A stretch of 64,000 bases of DNA from Pseudomonas sp. Irchel 3A7 (GTDB lineage Bacteria > Pseudomonadota > Gammaproteobacteria > Pseudomonadales > Pseudomonadaceae): positions 393,165-457,164 of the forward strand of contig NZ_FYED01000004.1 in assembly GCF_900187565.1 (NCBI RefSeq). Direction: 5' to 3'. The notes beneath the pieces are model-generated. The model was given only the letters and a program-made list of their open reading frames with translations. It did no database searches and was not told the DNA's origin. Below, in pieces: positions 1 to 8,571 of this stretch. The first letter of the stretch is position 1, and every line of letters starts with the position of its first letter. A program made the position numbers and the translations under genes.

Positions 1-645
1 CTGTGCGGTCAGGTCCCTGGTCACTTTCCAGTCGCCGCCGGCGAAGTCGAAGTGGTTGCTCTCCCGCGTACCGCCCGTGGCCGCCAGTCCGGTTTGATCG
101 CTGGAACCCCGGCCTGTCGCGTGTTCGATGCGTCCGCCGATCAAGGTCAGGTCCTTGAACTCGCTCGACATCAGCTGGCCGCCTTCAAAGGTCTGCGGCA
201 ACAGCCGACCGTCGTTCGATACCAGGATCGGCAGCTTCGGCATCAACGTGCCCAGGCGCAGTTCGGTTTTCGAGACCTTGACCTTGCCGGTCAGGCCCAG
301 GCGACTCCACTCGTCGACGGCGCTGTTATCGCTGTCCGAGGGAATCATGCTGCTGCCGACGTGGCGCCCCTTGCCACTGTCCAGGGTCGCCCCCATCAGT
401 CCCAGCGCGTCGACGCCGAAACCGACCTGGCCGTCGGTGTAACCCGACTTGTAGTCCAGCAGGAAACCCTGCGCCCATTCTTCGGTTTTCGAAGGGGCGG
501 CGGTGCCGTCGCGGTTGTCGTTGTTGAAGTAGAAATTCTTCAGGCCCAGGGTGGCTTTGCTGTCACCCAAAAAATCCGCCTGTGCCTGGTTACCGAGCAC
601 GATGCCGCCCAGCGCCAGGGTTGCCGCTATGTATTTACTGCTCAT
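1..645 (-). CDS. OprD-family outer membrane porin (N-terminal part, cut by window edge)
   Basis: The reading frame runs off the left edge, so only the first 215 codons are present. It opens with a short signal peptide (MSSKYIAATLALGGIVLG, cleavage near NQAQA-DF) and continues with features of the OprD/OpdK family: an early GFFxDSKATLxLKNFYFN-like stretch, an EWAQGF segment, and the VSKTELRLGTLMPKLPIL strand. OprD porins are monomeric 18-stranded barrels that admit specific small solutes such as amino acids or carboxylates. It lies last in the minus-strand catabolic cluster, 73 bp after the PPC-domain gene, so it probably admits that cluster's substrate across the outer membrane. The family is clear; the substrate cannot be read from this fragment. 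Confidence 0.88.
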   Translation of the reverse strand, partial: MSSKYIAATLALGGIVLGNQAQADFLGDSKATLGLKNFYFNNDNRDGTAAPSKTEEWAQGFLLDYKSGYTDGQVGFGVDALGLMGATLDSGKGRHVGSSMIPSDSDNSAVDEWSRLGLTGKVKVSKTELRLGTLMPKLPILVSNDGRLLPQTFEGGQLMSSEFKDLTLIGGRIEHATGRGSSDQTGLAATGGTRESNHFDFAGGDWKVTRDLTAQ

Positions 646-681
646 GTATGTCGCCCGTTTTTTATCGTTGGAAGTGGGGAG

Positions 682-702
682 CTCCCACCGTTGCGGTGGG
701 AG
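682..702. terminator. Perfect 8-bp hairpin between the PPC gene and the porin gene
   Basis: CTCCCACC and GGTGGGAG flank a 5-base loop (GTTGC). The hairpin sits in the 73-bp gap between the stop of the exported PPC-domain gene and the start of the porin. No run of T follows on the minus strand, so it may attenuate or stabilise the transcript rather than end it. Confidence 0.4.
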
Positions 703-718
703 AGGCAGGCGGTCGGGG

Positions 719-1291
719 TCAGATACCCAGGACATTGGCGCCGATGCACGGATCGATCCCGCGCTCCAGGCGACGGGGGTGCACGATGACGGTGATTTCC
801 ATCGAGCCGGTGGTCACTTCGAAGTCGAGGATGTGGCCGCCGTAGGCCTGGAACGTGCTGTCGCCGGCGACGCCATGCATGTGAATCGAAGGTTGTTCGT
901 TCTTCCAGGCCACGGAGCCGGTGATGCTGGCCATCTCGACATTGCTGAAGGTCTTGGCGTCGAAGTCCTTTTTATCCTTGTTCCAGAACCCGAATTTCAC
1001 GTTGCCGAAACCGATGCCGCTGATCGAGGCGCTGGGGATTTTTTCGGCGATGGCCAGTTTGGTCAGTTCCTTGAAGGCGTTGTCGCCCATGCGCAGGACC
1101 ATCAGATAACCGGTGGCGGTCTTGGTGTAGCGCGGGGTGGTTTCGGTTGCACATTGCATGGGCGTGGTCGTCGCGGTGGTCGATGTTTCGGCCATGGCCG
1201 ACGGGGACAGGATTGAGCCGATCAGCATGGCGGCGCTGATCGCCAACAGCAGTTTCGACAGGGGTTGTTTCGGTTGACGTTGCACTTGCAT
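719..1291 (-). CDS. Exported PPC/DUF296-domain protein
   Basis: The protein has 190 residues. The start at 1291 is chosen because GAGGAAG lies just upstream and the product then opens with a signal peptide (cleavage near PSAMA-ET). The mature part is one PPC (PCC, DUF296) domain: YLMVLRMGDNAFKEL at its start, an ISGIGFGNVKFGFW strand, an IHMHG motif, and a YGGHILDF strand close to the end. Small prokaryotic PPC proteins form trimers, and their conserved histidines may bind metal; the plant versions are nuclear AT-hook proteins. A signal peptide is unexpected for this fold and places it in the periplasm. It sits between an aldehyde dehydrogenase and the porin in the TRAP cluster, so a role in periplasmic substrate binding or conversion is inferred. 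The specific function is unknown. Confidence 0.8.
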   Translation of the reverse strand: MQVQRQPKQPLSKLLLAISAAMLIGSILSPSAMAETSTTATTTPMQCATETTPRYTKTATGYLMVLRMGDNAFKELTKLAIAEKIPSASISGIGFGNVKFGFWNKDKKDFDAKTFSNVEMASITGSVAWKNEQPSIHMHGVAGDSTFQAYGGHILDFEVTTGSMEITVIVHPRRLERGIDPCIGANVLGI

Positions 1292-1423
1292 GGGACTTCC
1301 TCTGTTGTTGTTTTTGTAGGGATGAAGCGTTTTCAGGCACAGCGATGCCCGGCGCCTGGGGGGACCAGGCGCTGCTGTCATGGAACTAACAGTGGGCGAG
1401 GGGCGTTGCGTTGATTCGCGGGC

Positions 1424-3001
1424 TTACAGCGCTTCGCGACTCATGACGCCGTCCAGCAACCGGGCGATGCCCAGCGGGTTGGCGTTTTTCAGTGCGTCCG
1501 GCAGCAGGCTGTCGGGGCAATTCTGGTAGCACACCGGGCGCAGGAAACGATCGATCGCCAGGGTTCCCACCGAGGTGCCGCGCGCATCGGAGGTGGCCGG
1601 GTACGGGCCGCCGTGGACCATGGCGTCGCAGACTTCCACCCCGGTGGGGTAGCCGTTGAACAGCACGCGCCCGACTTTCTGTTCCAGCAGGGCCAGCACA
1701 TCGCCCAGGTTGTCGAGCTCCGTGTCCTCGACCATCAGGGTCGCGGTTAACTGGCCGCGCAAGCCGTGCAGGGCCTGGATCAGCTCGGCCTGGCTCGCCA
1801 CTTCGACGACGATGGTGGTCGGGCCGAAGACTTCTTCCTGCAGCAGTTCGTCACCCTCGATCAGCAGGCTGACATCGGCCTTGAACAGTTGCGGCCGTGC
1901 CTGATTGCCCTGTTGCTCTGTGCCGGCCAGGCGCGTCATGCCCGGGTGAGCACCGAGGTTTTCCAGGCCATGGCAGTAGCTTTTCAGCGCGCCGCTGTTG
2001 AGCATGGTCTGCGCCGGTTGCTCGGCCATGACGGCGGCAAAACGTTCGAGGAACGCCGAGAACTCCGGCGAACGAATGCCCAGCACCAAGCCCGGATTGG
2101 TGCAGAACTGGCCTGCGCCCAGCACCACGGAAGCGGCCAGCTCGCTGGCGATCTTGTCACCGCGTGCCTTGAGTGCTTCAGGCATCAGCAGCACCGGGTT
2201 GATGCTGCTCATCTCGGCGAACACCGGGATCGGCTGTGGACGGGCCGCTGCCATGTCGCACAGTGCGCGGCCACCGCGCAACGAACCGGTGAAGCCCACG
2301 GCGTGAATCGCCGGATGCTTGACCAGCGCCTCGCCGACGCTGCCGTAGAGCATGTTGAACACGCCCCTGGGCATATCGGTTTTTTCTGCGGCGCGCAGGA
2401 TCGCGCCGGCGACGTAATCGGCGGTGGCCATGTGGCCGCTGTGGGCCTTGAACACCACCGGGCAACCGGCGGCGAATGCGGCAGCGGTATCGCCGCCGGC
2501 GGTGGAGAAGGCCAGCGGGAAGTTGCTGGCGCCGAACACGGCCACCGGACCCAGGCCGGTGCGGTACTGACGCAGGTCCGGGCGCGGCAATGGTTGACGC
2601 TCTGGCAGTGCCCGATCAATGCGCGCCCCGTAAAAATCGCCGCGACGCAGGGTGCTGGCGAACAGGCGCATCTGGCCGCTGGTACGCGCCCGTTCGCCTT
2701 GAATGCGCCCGGTGGGCAGGGCCGTTTCGCGGCAGACCAGGGCGATGAAGCTGTCATCCAGCGCATCCAGTTCAGTGGCGACTGCATCGAGAAAATCGGC
2801 GCGGCGTTCGGCCGACAGATGACGGAAGGTCGGGTAGGCACTGGCGGCCGCTTCGGCGGCGGCATTCACTTCTTCCACGGTCGCCGAATGGAAGCGATAG
2901 GGCAGCGCAGCGCCAGTGCCGGCATCAAAGCTTTGCAGGGTGACGGTACCGCTGGCCGAACGGGTGCCGGCAATATAGTTGTGGCCTGAAACTTCAAACA
3001 T
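1424..3001 (-). CDS. Aldehyde dehydrogenase, alpha-ketoglutaric semialdehyde dehydrogenase type
   Basis: The 525-residue product is a full-length member of the NADP-linked aldehyde dehydrogenase branch that oxidises 2,5-dioxopentanoate to 2-oxoglutarate. The fold landmarks are visible: VFGASNFPLAF with Asn160 in the oxyanion region, the FTGS nucleotide-binding turn near 238, the general base Glu263 in VFAEMSSINP, and the nucleophile Cys300 in GAGQFCTNPG. The start at 3001 (MFEVSGHNYIAG) matches the family; an upstream in-frame extension is rejected. It follows two lactonase-like amidohydrolases with a 20-bp gap, an arrangement reminiscent of acid-sugar pathways that end in 2-oxoglutarate. A paralogue lies at 15296-16861. 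Family confidence is high; the true aldehyde is inferred. Confidence 0.88.
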   Translation of the reverse strand: MFEVSGHNYIAGTRSASGTVTLQSFDAGTGAALPYRFHSATVEEVNAAAEAAASAYPTFRHLSAERRADFLDAVATELDALDDSFIALVCRETALPTGRIQGERARTSGQMRLFASTLRRGDFYGARIDRALPERQPLPRPDLRQYRTGLGPVAVFGASNFPLAFSTAGGDTAAAFAAGCPVVFKAHSGHMATADYVAGAILRAAEKTDMPRGVFNMLYGSVGEALVKHPAIHAVGFTGSLRGGRALCDMAAARPQPIPVFAEMSSINPVLLMPEALKARGDKIASELAASVVLGAGQFCTNPGLVLGIRSPEFSAFLERFAAVMAEQPAQTMLNSGALKSYCHGLENLGAHPGMTRLAGTEQQGNQARPQLFKADVSLLIEGDELLQEEVFGPTTIVVEVASQAELIQALHGLRGQLTATLMVEDTELDNLGDVLALLEQKVGRVLFNGYPTGVEVCDAMVHGGPYPATSDARGTSVGTLAIDRFLRPVCYQNCPDSLLPDALKNANPLGIARLLDGVMSREAL

Positions 3002-3021
3002 GGGAACTCCTGAAGGGCTGT

Positions 3022-3981
3022 TCAAACAAGTCGGTAAAGGCGTCGGGCGTTGTCGTGGAACAGCGCCAGCCGATCGGTGACAGGGCGGTCGCGGACGATG
3101 GTCTTGAAGCCGTCGAGAATCTCGCTCATGCCGTTCACCACGCCATCGACCGGGTAATTGGTGGCGAATGCGCAACGGCTGACACCGAAGATCGAAATCG
3201 CGTCGTTGACCACCACGCGGTTCGCGTCCACGGGCCATGGTTCGCCGGGGATGCAGATGCCGGAAACCTTCAGCGCGACGTTCGGTTCGCGGGCCAGCAG
3301 CGCCAGGTTTTCACGCCAAGCCGCCAGACCTTCGCGGGAACGGTCGGACGGTAGCGCCGTGTGGTTGACCACGATGGTCACGTCGGGAAAGTCCCTGGCC
3401 AGCTCGGCCGCTTCCGGCAGGTGCCACCAGGGCGCCTGCAATTCGAAGTGCAGGCCATGCTCCGCCAACAGGGCGTAGCCGTCCCGCCAACGTGGATCAC
3501 GCAGGGAACCGGGCGCGGCGAAATCTTCACGCCAGTCCTCCCGGCGAGTGACCGTCGGCTTGTGGCGTATGCCGCGCACCAACGGGTGGCGGGCGTACTC
3601 ACGCAACAGGTCGGGGGCGTCTTCGCGGTCGAGCCAGGCCTGGGCCACCATGGCGACCAGGGTCGGTTCCTCCTCGGCCAGCGACTCGACAAAACGCACT
3701 TCCTCCAGTGGTGTTGCCGGGTCCCACTCGCCCTCGATCAGCACGGTCTGGACAATCCGGTGCGTGCCGGTCAGGCGGCGATAGTCCCGGGGCAGGAAGT
3801 TGCGGCAGATCGACGAGTAGTCGCCGTAGCGAAACGGCCGCAACGGCCGGTCGTTCAGCCACGGGTAGTAATGGGCGTCGATATCGAAGTAATGCTGATG
3901 GGCATCGACGATGGGCAAGTCGGCGTCATCGCCGCTGGCCAGGAAACGCGCGCGCCAGTCGATGGCCGATGGGTCATTCAT
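3022..3981 (-). CDS. Amidohydrolase-2 family metal-dependent hydrolase (lactonase-like), copy B
   Basis: The 319-residue TIM-barrel protein belongs to the Amidohydro_2 group, which includes sugar lactonases and 2-pyrone-4,6-dicarboxylate hydrolase. Visible motifs are the strand-1 site LPIVDAHQHYFD, a GIRHKP segment in mid-barrel, VNHTALP at strand 6, and the C-terminal FATNYPVDG region, where related enzymes place an aspartate. The start (MNDPSAIDW) overlaps the end of the upstream paralogue by 8 bp, so the pair is translationally coupled. The two proteins align along their whole length, which points to an old tandem duplication with divergence. A lactone or cyclic ester substrate is inferred; the sequence does not fix it. 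Confidence 0.85.
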   Translation of the reverse strand: MNDPSAIDWRARFLASGDDADLPIVDAHQHYFDIDAHYYPWLNDRPLRPFRYGDYSSICRNFLPRDYRRLTGTHRIVQTVLIEGEWDPATPLEEVRFVESLAEEEPTLVAMVAQAWLDREDAPDLLREYARHPLVRGIRHKPTVTRREDWREDFAAPGSLRDPRWRDGYALLAEHGLHFELQAPWWHLPEAAELARDFPDVTIVVNHTALPSDRSREGLAAWRENLALLAREPNVALKVSGICIPGEPWPVDANRVVVNDAISIFGVSRCAFATNYPVDGVVNGMSEILDGFKTIVRDRPVTDRLALFHDNARRLYRLV

Positions 3982-4933
3982 GGCGGGTCTCCAGGCGGTA
4001 GAAACGTTGGGCATTGCCGGCGAGCACCGCTTCCTGAACCTCGCGGCCCATGGGCGCAAGCATCGCGGCGACGCCATCGGCGAGGGTGTCGTAGGTGGCG
4101 CGCAACCCCGCCACCGGGAAGTTGCTGGCGAACATGCAGCGCTCGGCGCCGAAGATCTCCAGCGCGGTGAGCACCACGATGCGATTGTCCTCGAAGCGCC
4201 ACGGCGAATCCTTGAGGCCGAATTCCGAGAGCTTGATGTGCACGTTGGGTTGCAAGGCCAGGGCTTCCAGGCCCTTGCGCCAGCGCGCCATGCCTTCGGG
4301 GCTGCGGTCCCAGGCGAAACCGGTGTGGTTGAGGGCAATGCGGATCCGCGGAAACATCGCTGCCACTTGCGCCGCTTCCACCAGGTGCCACGGCGGCACG
4401 CGCAGGTCCCACGACAAGTCGTAGCGCTCGAGCAGGGCAAAGCCTTCGAGCCATTTCGGGTCCTGCAGGGTGCCAGGCGCTCCGGCGATCGAGACGTTTG
4501 GCGAGGCCGACGTCACCGGTTTCGAACGGATACCTTTGACCAGCGGCCGGGCCGCCTGGGCCGCGAGGATCTCGGCGCTGTCTTCGCGATCGAACCAGGC
4601 GTGGGCGACGATGGCGTTGGGGAAACCGTAGCGGGCGTTCACCTGTTCCAGCCAGCGGGTTTCGGCGACCTGCTCATCCCGGGCGCGCTCGGCCTCGACA
4701 TGCACCGTGCCGATCAAGCGTTGATTTTCGGTCAGCGCGAGGAAGTGCCCGGGCAGGAAGTCACGGCGCAGGGAATGGTAGTCACCGAGGAAAAAGTCTT
4801 CGTGATAGTCGTCTTGCAACCAGGGGTAGCGGCCGTTGCCGAGGTCCCACAGGTGATGGTGGGCATCGACGATCGGCAGTGCATCCTTGGCCGCGAGGTT
4901 GGGCAAGCCGTTGCGTTCATGCAGGGTGATCAT
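3974..4933 (-). CDS. Amidohydrolase-2 family metal-dependent hydrolase (lactonase-like), copy A
   Basis: The 319-residue TIM-barrel hydrolase is the paralogue and upstream partner of the gene at 3022-3981. Conserved stretches are LPIVDAHHHLWDLG (metal-binding HxH at strand 1), GDYHSLRRDFLPG, AHAWFDREDS, GIRSKP, ALNHTGFAWDR and MFASNFPVAG. The start at 4933 (MITLHERNGLPN) is taken because a longer in-frame extension upstream is arginine-rich and overlaps the thioesterase gene. Together with copy B it may act on two successive or two alternative lactones. It lies 10 bp after the thioesterase gene in the same transcript. Confidence 0.85.
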   Translation of the reverse strand: MITLHERNGLPNLAAKDALPIVDAHHHLWDLGNGRYPWLQDDYHEDFFLGDYHSLRRDFLPGHFLALTENQRLIGTVHVEAERARDEQVAETRWLEQVNARYGFPNAIVAHAWFDREDSAEILAAQAARPLVKGIRSKPVTSASPNVSIAGAPGTLQDPKWLEGFALLERYDLSWDLRVPPWHLVEAAQVAAMFPRIRIALNHTGFAWDRSPEGMARWRKGLEALALQPNVHIKLSEFGLKDSPWRFEDNRIVVLTALEIFGAERCMFASNFPVAGLRATYDTLADGVAAMLAPMGREVQEAVLAGNAQRFYRLETRHE

Positions 4934-4943
4934 GTCGAGGCAC

Positions 4944-5402
4944 TCAACGCGACGCAGTGAGGCGTGCAGGATTGAGCGCGCCATCATCGACTTCGCCGGC
5001 TTCGGCTGCGGCCGCCTTGGCCTGTACGCGGCTGCGCAGTTTGGCGACGTTGACCACCACCCGTGTGTGCGCCGCCGTCGCCACCAGTTCCACGTCATCG
5101 CGCACTTCGACATTGAAGGTGACGCTGCGGCCTTCGATGCGGGTGACCGTGGCCACGATGCTCACCGACATGCCCAGCAGCGTGGCGCCCACGTGGCGGA
5201 TATCCACCGCCGCGCCCACGGTATTTTCGCCGTCGTCGAGGAAGGTCAGCAGGTAGTCCAGGCAAGCCTGCTCGATGTCGTCCACCAGGCGCGGGGTGGC
5301 GTAGATGCGCAAGTCCTCGCCAAGAAACGAGATGGTGCGCGGCGGATCGACGATCAGCCGGCGTTCGGTGGTGGAGCCGGTTTCCAGGGTGGAGAAATTC
5401 AT
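4944..5402 (-). CDS. FlK-like hotdog thioesterase
   Basis: The 152-residue protein has the pattern of the thioesterase group related to fluoroacetyl-CoA thioesterase FlK: an RHVGATLLGMSVSIVATV strand with a histidine followed by the Gly-Met turn, then IEGRSVTFNVEVRDDVELVATAAHTRVVV, the long beta-hairpin with the AAHTR motif. Such enzymes hydrolyse small acyl-CoA thioesters. The ATG at 5402 is preferred over the TTG six bases upstream because an ACGAGG ribosome site lies at suitable distance. With a CoA transferase and a crotonase in the same cluster, it probably releases the free acid or removes a dead-end CoA ester. The substrate is not determinable here. Confidence 0.78.
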   Translation of the reverse strand: MNFSTLETGSTTERRLIVDPPRTISFLGEDLRIYATPRLVDDIEQACLDYLLTFLDDGENTVGAAVDIRHVGATLLGMSVSIVATVTRIEGRSVTFNVEVRDDVELVATAAHTRVVVNVAKLRSRVQAKAAAAEAGEVDDGALNPARLTASR

Positions 5403-5469
5403 AAGCAACCTCGTGTTTGAGTGTCGACGGTCGCGGCGGCGACCGTCGGCAGGGGTGTCAAAAGGTGAT

Positions 5470-7365
5470 TCAGGACGGCAGGAAACCGATGGAGATCCAC
5501 GGCACGGCGATCAACACCGCCAGGGCTACGACCAGCGCACCGAGGTACGGCCAGACCCGGCGCATGGCACCGCTCGGGTCGACCTTGGCGATGGCGCAGG
5601 CGGCATAGAACCCCACGCCGAATGGCGGCGCGAACAGACCCAGGCCCATGGCGAAGATCGCGACCATGGCGTAGTGCACATCGTTGATGCCCATGGTCTT
5701 GGCAATCGGGAACAGCAGCGGCCCGAACAACACGATGGCCGGAATGCCCTCCAGGAAACTGCCGAGCAGGATGAAGGCCACGGCGGAGATGATCAGGAAA
5801 CCCCAGGCGCCACCGGGTACGGTCGACATTACCTGCGCCAGCTGGTGGGAGAAGCCCGACTGCGTCAAGGCCCAGGCCATGGCGGTGGCGCTGCCGATGA
5901 TGATCAGGATCGCGCCGGACAGCGACGCAGTGCTGACCAGGATCGGGTACAGGCGCTTCCACTCGAAGCAGCGGTAGCACAGCAAACCGACGATAAAGGT
6001 GTAGGCGACGCCGATGGCGGCCACTTCGGTGGCAGTCGCGACGCCCTCGACCACTGCGGTGCGGATCACGAAGGGCAGGGCCAGGGCCGGTATCGCCAGC
6101 AGTAGCGAATGACCGATTTCCTTGCCCGAGGCGCGTTTGCCGGTAGAAGCCTCGCCTTTGCGGTTTTTCCACCAGATCACCACCGCCATGGCAATCGCAC
6201 CCACCACCGCCGGCATGAAACCGCCGGTGAACAGCGCGGAAATCGACACACCGGTGACCGAACCGATGGTGATCAGCACCAGGCTCGGCGGGATGGTTTC
6301 CGACATCGCACCGGAGGCATTGAGCATCGCCACCAGCTCGTTTTCATCTTCGCCGCGTTTCTTCATTTCCGGGAACAGCGCCGGGGCGATGGCTGCCATG
6401 TCGGCCGCTTTCGAGCCGGAAATCCCCGAGATCAGGTAGATAGCACCGATCAGCACATAGGACAGCCCGCCGCGCACATGGCCAATCAACGAGCACAGGA
6501 AGCGGATCATCGCCCGCGCCATGCCCATGGCTTCGATCAGTGCGCCGAGGAACACGAACAACGGAATCGCCAACAGGATCAGGCTGGCCATGCCTTCGTC
6601 CATGCGGCCGACCACCAGGGTCAGCGGCGTGCTGGTCATGGTCGACAGATACGCCACGGTGGCCAGGCCGAACGCAACCATGATCGGTACGCCGATGACG
6701 ATCATGCCCATCACGCCGATCATGAAGAACACGATCAGGTTCCAGTTGCCCATCAGCAGCAGGGTGCCTTCACCGGCCCAGAGCAGCGCCGCCAGCGAGC
6801 CGAGCATCGCCACCGACACGGTGAAGTCGATCAGCCGTGCGCTGGTCAACAGCCGTGCGACGCAGGTCAACAGCATCAGGCTCAGGCCGACGGCGATGGC
6901 CGACACGCGAAACGCGTTGGGAATTTCCAGGGCGGCGGTGGTGATGATCCATTCATCACTGACGAACTCCCAGGCCGGCGAGAACAGCATCACGATAAAG
7001 GTGATGACGATCACCGCGCCGAAGGTGTCGACGAAGGCGCGTTTTTCCGCCGGCAGGCGGGTGATGAACGAGGTCAGGCGCATGTGCTCGCCGCGCCGCA
7101 TCGCCACCACCGAACCGAGCATCGCCAGCCACAGGAACAGCAGCGAGGCCATTTCGTCGCCCCAGACAATCGGCTGGTTGAGCACGTAGCGGGAGAACAC
7201 GTTGCAGAACAGCAAGGTGACTTCGAGGATCACCAGCAGCGCGGCGCTGCCCTCGGTCGCCCAGCGCAGGGCGGTGTCGAGGGAGCGGCCAAGGCGCAGT
7301 GCGGTGTGGCGTGGGCTGAGTCGTTCAGCAGGAGAAACGTCCGTCATAGGTATCTCGTTTTTCAT
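5470..7365 (-). CDS. TRAP transporter fused permease, DctQ-DctM
   Basis: The 631-residue integral membrane protein fuses both TRAP membrane subunits. Residues from about 35 to 190 form the four-helix DctQ part (FSRYVLNQPIVWGDEMASLLFLW is typical), and from about 200 to the end is the DctM transport part, with many hydrophobic helices and motifs such as GVPIMVAFGLA, ISGISGSKAADMAAI and PPSLVLITIGSVTG. TRAP transporters import acidic solutes such as C4-dicarboxylates, sugar acids or keto acids, driven by the sodium gradient. The gene starts 15 bp after the stop of the DctP gene, with GGAG before the ATG. A second ATG at 7347 is possible. Confidence 0.93.
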   Translation of the reverse strand: MKNEIPMTDVSPAERLSPRHTALRLGRSLDTALRWATEGSAALLVILEVTLLFCNVFSRYVLNQPIVWGDEMASLLFLWLAMLGSVVAMRRGEHMRLTSFITRLPAEKRAFVDTFGAVIVITFIVMLFSPAWEFVSDEWIITTAALEIPNAFRVSAIAVGLSLMLLTCVARLLTSARLIDFTVSVAMLGSLAALLWAGEGTLLLMGNWNLIVFFMIGVMGMIVIGVPIMVAFGLATVAYLSTMTSTPLTLVVGRMDEGMASLILLAIPLFVFLGALIEAMGMARAMIRFLCSLIGHVRGGLSYVLIGAIYLISGISGSKAADMAAIAPALFPEMKKRGEDENELVAMLNASGAMSETIPPSLVLITIGSVTGVSISALFTGGFMPAVVGAIAMAVVIWWKNRKGEASTGKRASGKEIGHSLLLAIPALALPFVIRTAVVEGVATATEVAAIGVAYTFIVGLLCYRCFEWKRLYPILVSTASLSGAILIIIGSATAMAWALTQSGFSHQLAQVMSTVPGGAWGFLIISAVAFILLGSFLEGIPAIVLFGPLLFPIAKTMGINDVHYAMVAIFAMGLGLFAPPFGVGFYAACAIAKVDPSGAMRRVWPYLGALVVALAVLIAVPWISIGFLPS

Positions 7366-7380
7366 GACTGTGTCTCCGAC

Positions 7381-8427
7381 TCAGGACAATTGACCCGCGT
7401 ATTGTTCAAGCAGGTTCCAGGCTTCATCGCCGTATTTCTGTTTCCACTGGGTGTAGAAACCTTTCTTCTGCAGGTCGGCGCGGAACAGTGAGCGGTCGAC
7501 CTTGTTGAAGGTGATGCCCTGGGCGGTCAGCGACGGTTCCAGGCTGGCGTTGAGGTCGATCACTTGTTGACGTTGAACCAGAGCGGCGGCGTTGATCTGC
7601 CGGGAGACGATTTCCTGCACGTCCTTGGGCAGTTTCGGGAAGGTCTTGCCCGAGCCGAGGATCCAGAAACCGCCCCAGATGTGGTCGGTCAGCGAGCAAT
7701 ATTTCTGCACTTCATAGAAACGTGCCGACTCGACCACCACCAGCGGGTTTTCCTGGCCGTCGACGACTTTGGTCTGCAACGCCGAGTAGGTTTCGTTGAT
7801 GCTGATGCCGGTGGGGGCGGCACCGAGGGCGCTGAACATGGAGGTCCACAATGGGCTGACCAGTACACGTAACTTGAAGCCGGCGAGGTCTTGAGGGGTG
7901 TTGATCGGGCGGGTCGAACTGGTGATCTGGCGGAAGCCGTTGTTCCAGACTTTCTCCATCGGGACCAGCCCGACCTTGGTGGTCTGGGCGCGCACGTAGT
8001 CGCCCAGTTTGCCGTCCAGCGCGGCCCAGACAGTTTCATAGTCCTTGAAGGCGAACGGCATGCTCTCGATGGACATCGCCGGCACCAGGGTGGAGAGAAT
8101 CGCACCGGGCAGGGGAATGAAATCCACCGCACCGGCGCGTACCTGGGACAGCATGTCGGTGTCGCCGCCCATGGAGGCGTTGGCATACACCTGCAGGTCC
8201 ACGGCGCCGTTGGTTTCGGCCTTGATCGCTTCGGACGCGGCCTTCATCTGTTTGTTCAGCGGATGGGTGTCGGGCAGGCTGCTGCTGTAGCGCAACACGA
8301 TGGGTTTGGTCGCGGCAAACACGCCGCTGGTGGGTAGCAGGCTGGCGGCGAATGCACCGCCAACGGTGACGCCGGCACCGACCAGGAAAGATCGGCGGCT
8401 GACGGCTTCGGTCAAGATACGGCTCAT
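7381..8427 (-). CDS. TRAP transporter periplasmic substrate-binding protein, DctP family
   Basis: The 348-residue protein starts at 8427, behind a good AGGTG ribosome site. It opens with a twin-arginine-type signal (SRRSFLVGAG followed by a hydrophobic run), suggesting export as a folded protein by Tat. The mature part shows the DctP fold: SSSLPDTHPLNKQM at the start, a PFAFKDYETVWAAL region, the GFKLRVLVSPLW segment that carries the arginine normally binding the carboxylate, and INETYSALQTKVVDGQENPL, a highly conserved TRAP motif. It delivers an organic acid to the DctQM permease encoded 15 bp downstream. A REP pair lies between it and the CoA transferase gene. Confidence 0.93.
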   Translation of the reverse strand: MSRILTEAVSRRSFLVGAGVTVGGAFAASLLPTSGVFAATKPIVLRYSSSLPDTHPLNKQMKAASEAIKAETNGAVDLQVYANASMGGDTDMLSQVRAGAVDFIPLPGAILSTLVPAMSIESMPFAFKDYETVWAALDGKLGDYVRAQTTKVGLVPMEKVWNNGFRQITSSTRPINTPQDLAGFKLRVLVSPLWTSMFSALGAAPTGISINETYSALQTKVVDGQENPLVVVESARFYEVQKYCSLTDHIWGGFWILGSGKTFPKLPKDVQEIVSRQINAAALVQRQQVIDLNASLEPSLTAQGITFNKVDRSLFRADLQKKGFYTQWKQKYGDEAWNLLEQYAGQLS

Positions 8428-8465
8428 GTTGTTCACCTTTTGTTTTTGTTCTTGTTGTTCTTTTT

Positions 8466-8553
8466 GTGGGAGGGCGCCTGCTCGCGAAGGGGCCGGGTCA
8501 GTCAACATTTATGCTGAATGACACACCGCATTCGCGAGCAGGCTCGCTCCCAC
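8466..8553. repeat. REP pair (inverted REP sequences)
   Basis: A left REP (GTGGGAGGGCGCCTGCTCGCG, slightly divergent) faces an inverted copy ending CGAGCAGGCTCGCTCCCAC, with about 45 bases between them. It sits between the CoA transferase and DctP genes, inside the presumed operon, where such a structure can set relative transcript levels. Confidence 0.85.
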
Positions 8554-8571
8554 AGGTATCGATTCGGCGGT

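Noticed and set aside
6109..7491. Long plus-strand reading frame opposite the TRAP permease gene
   Set aside because: It is rich in His, Gln and Arg and lacks any domain; it mirrors the codon bias of the real minus-strand permease. The TRAP protein has clear membrane topology and family motifs.
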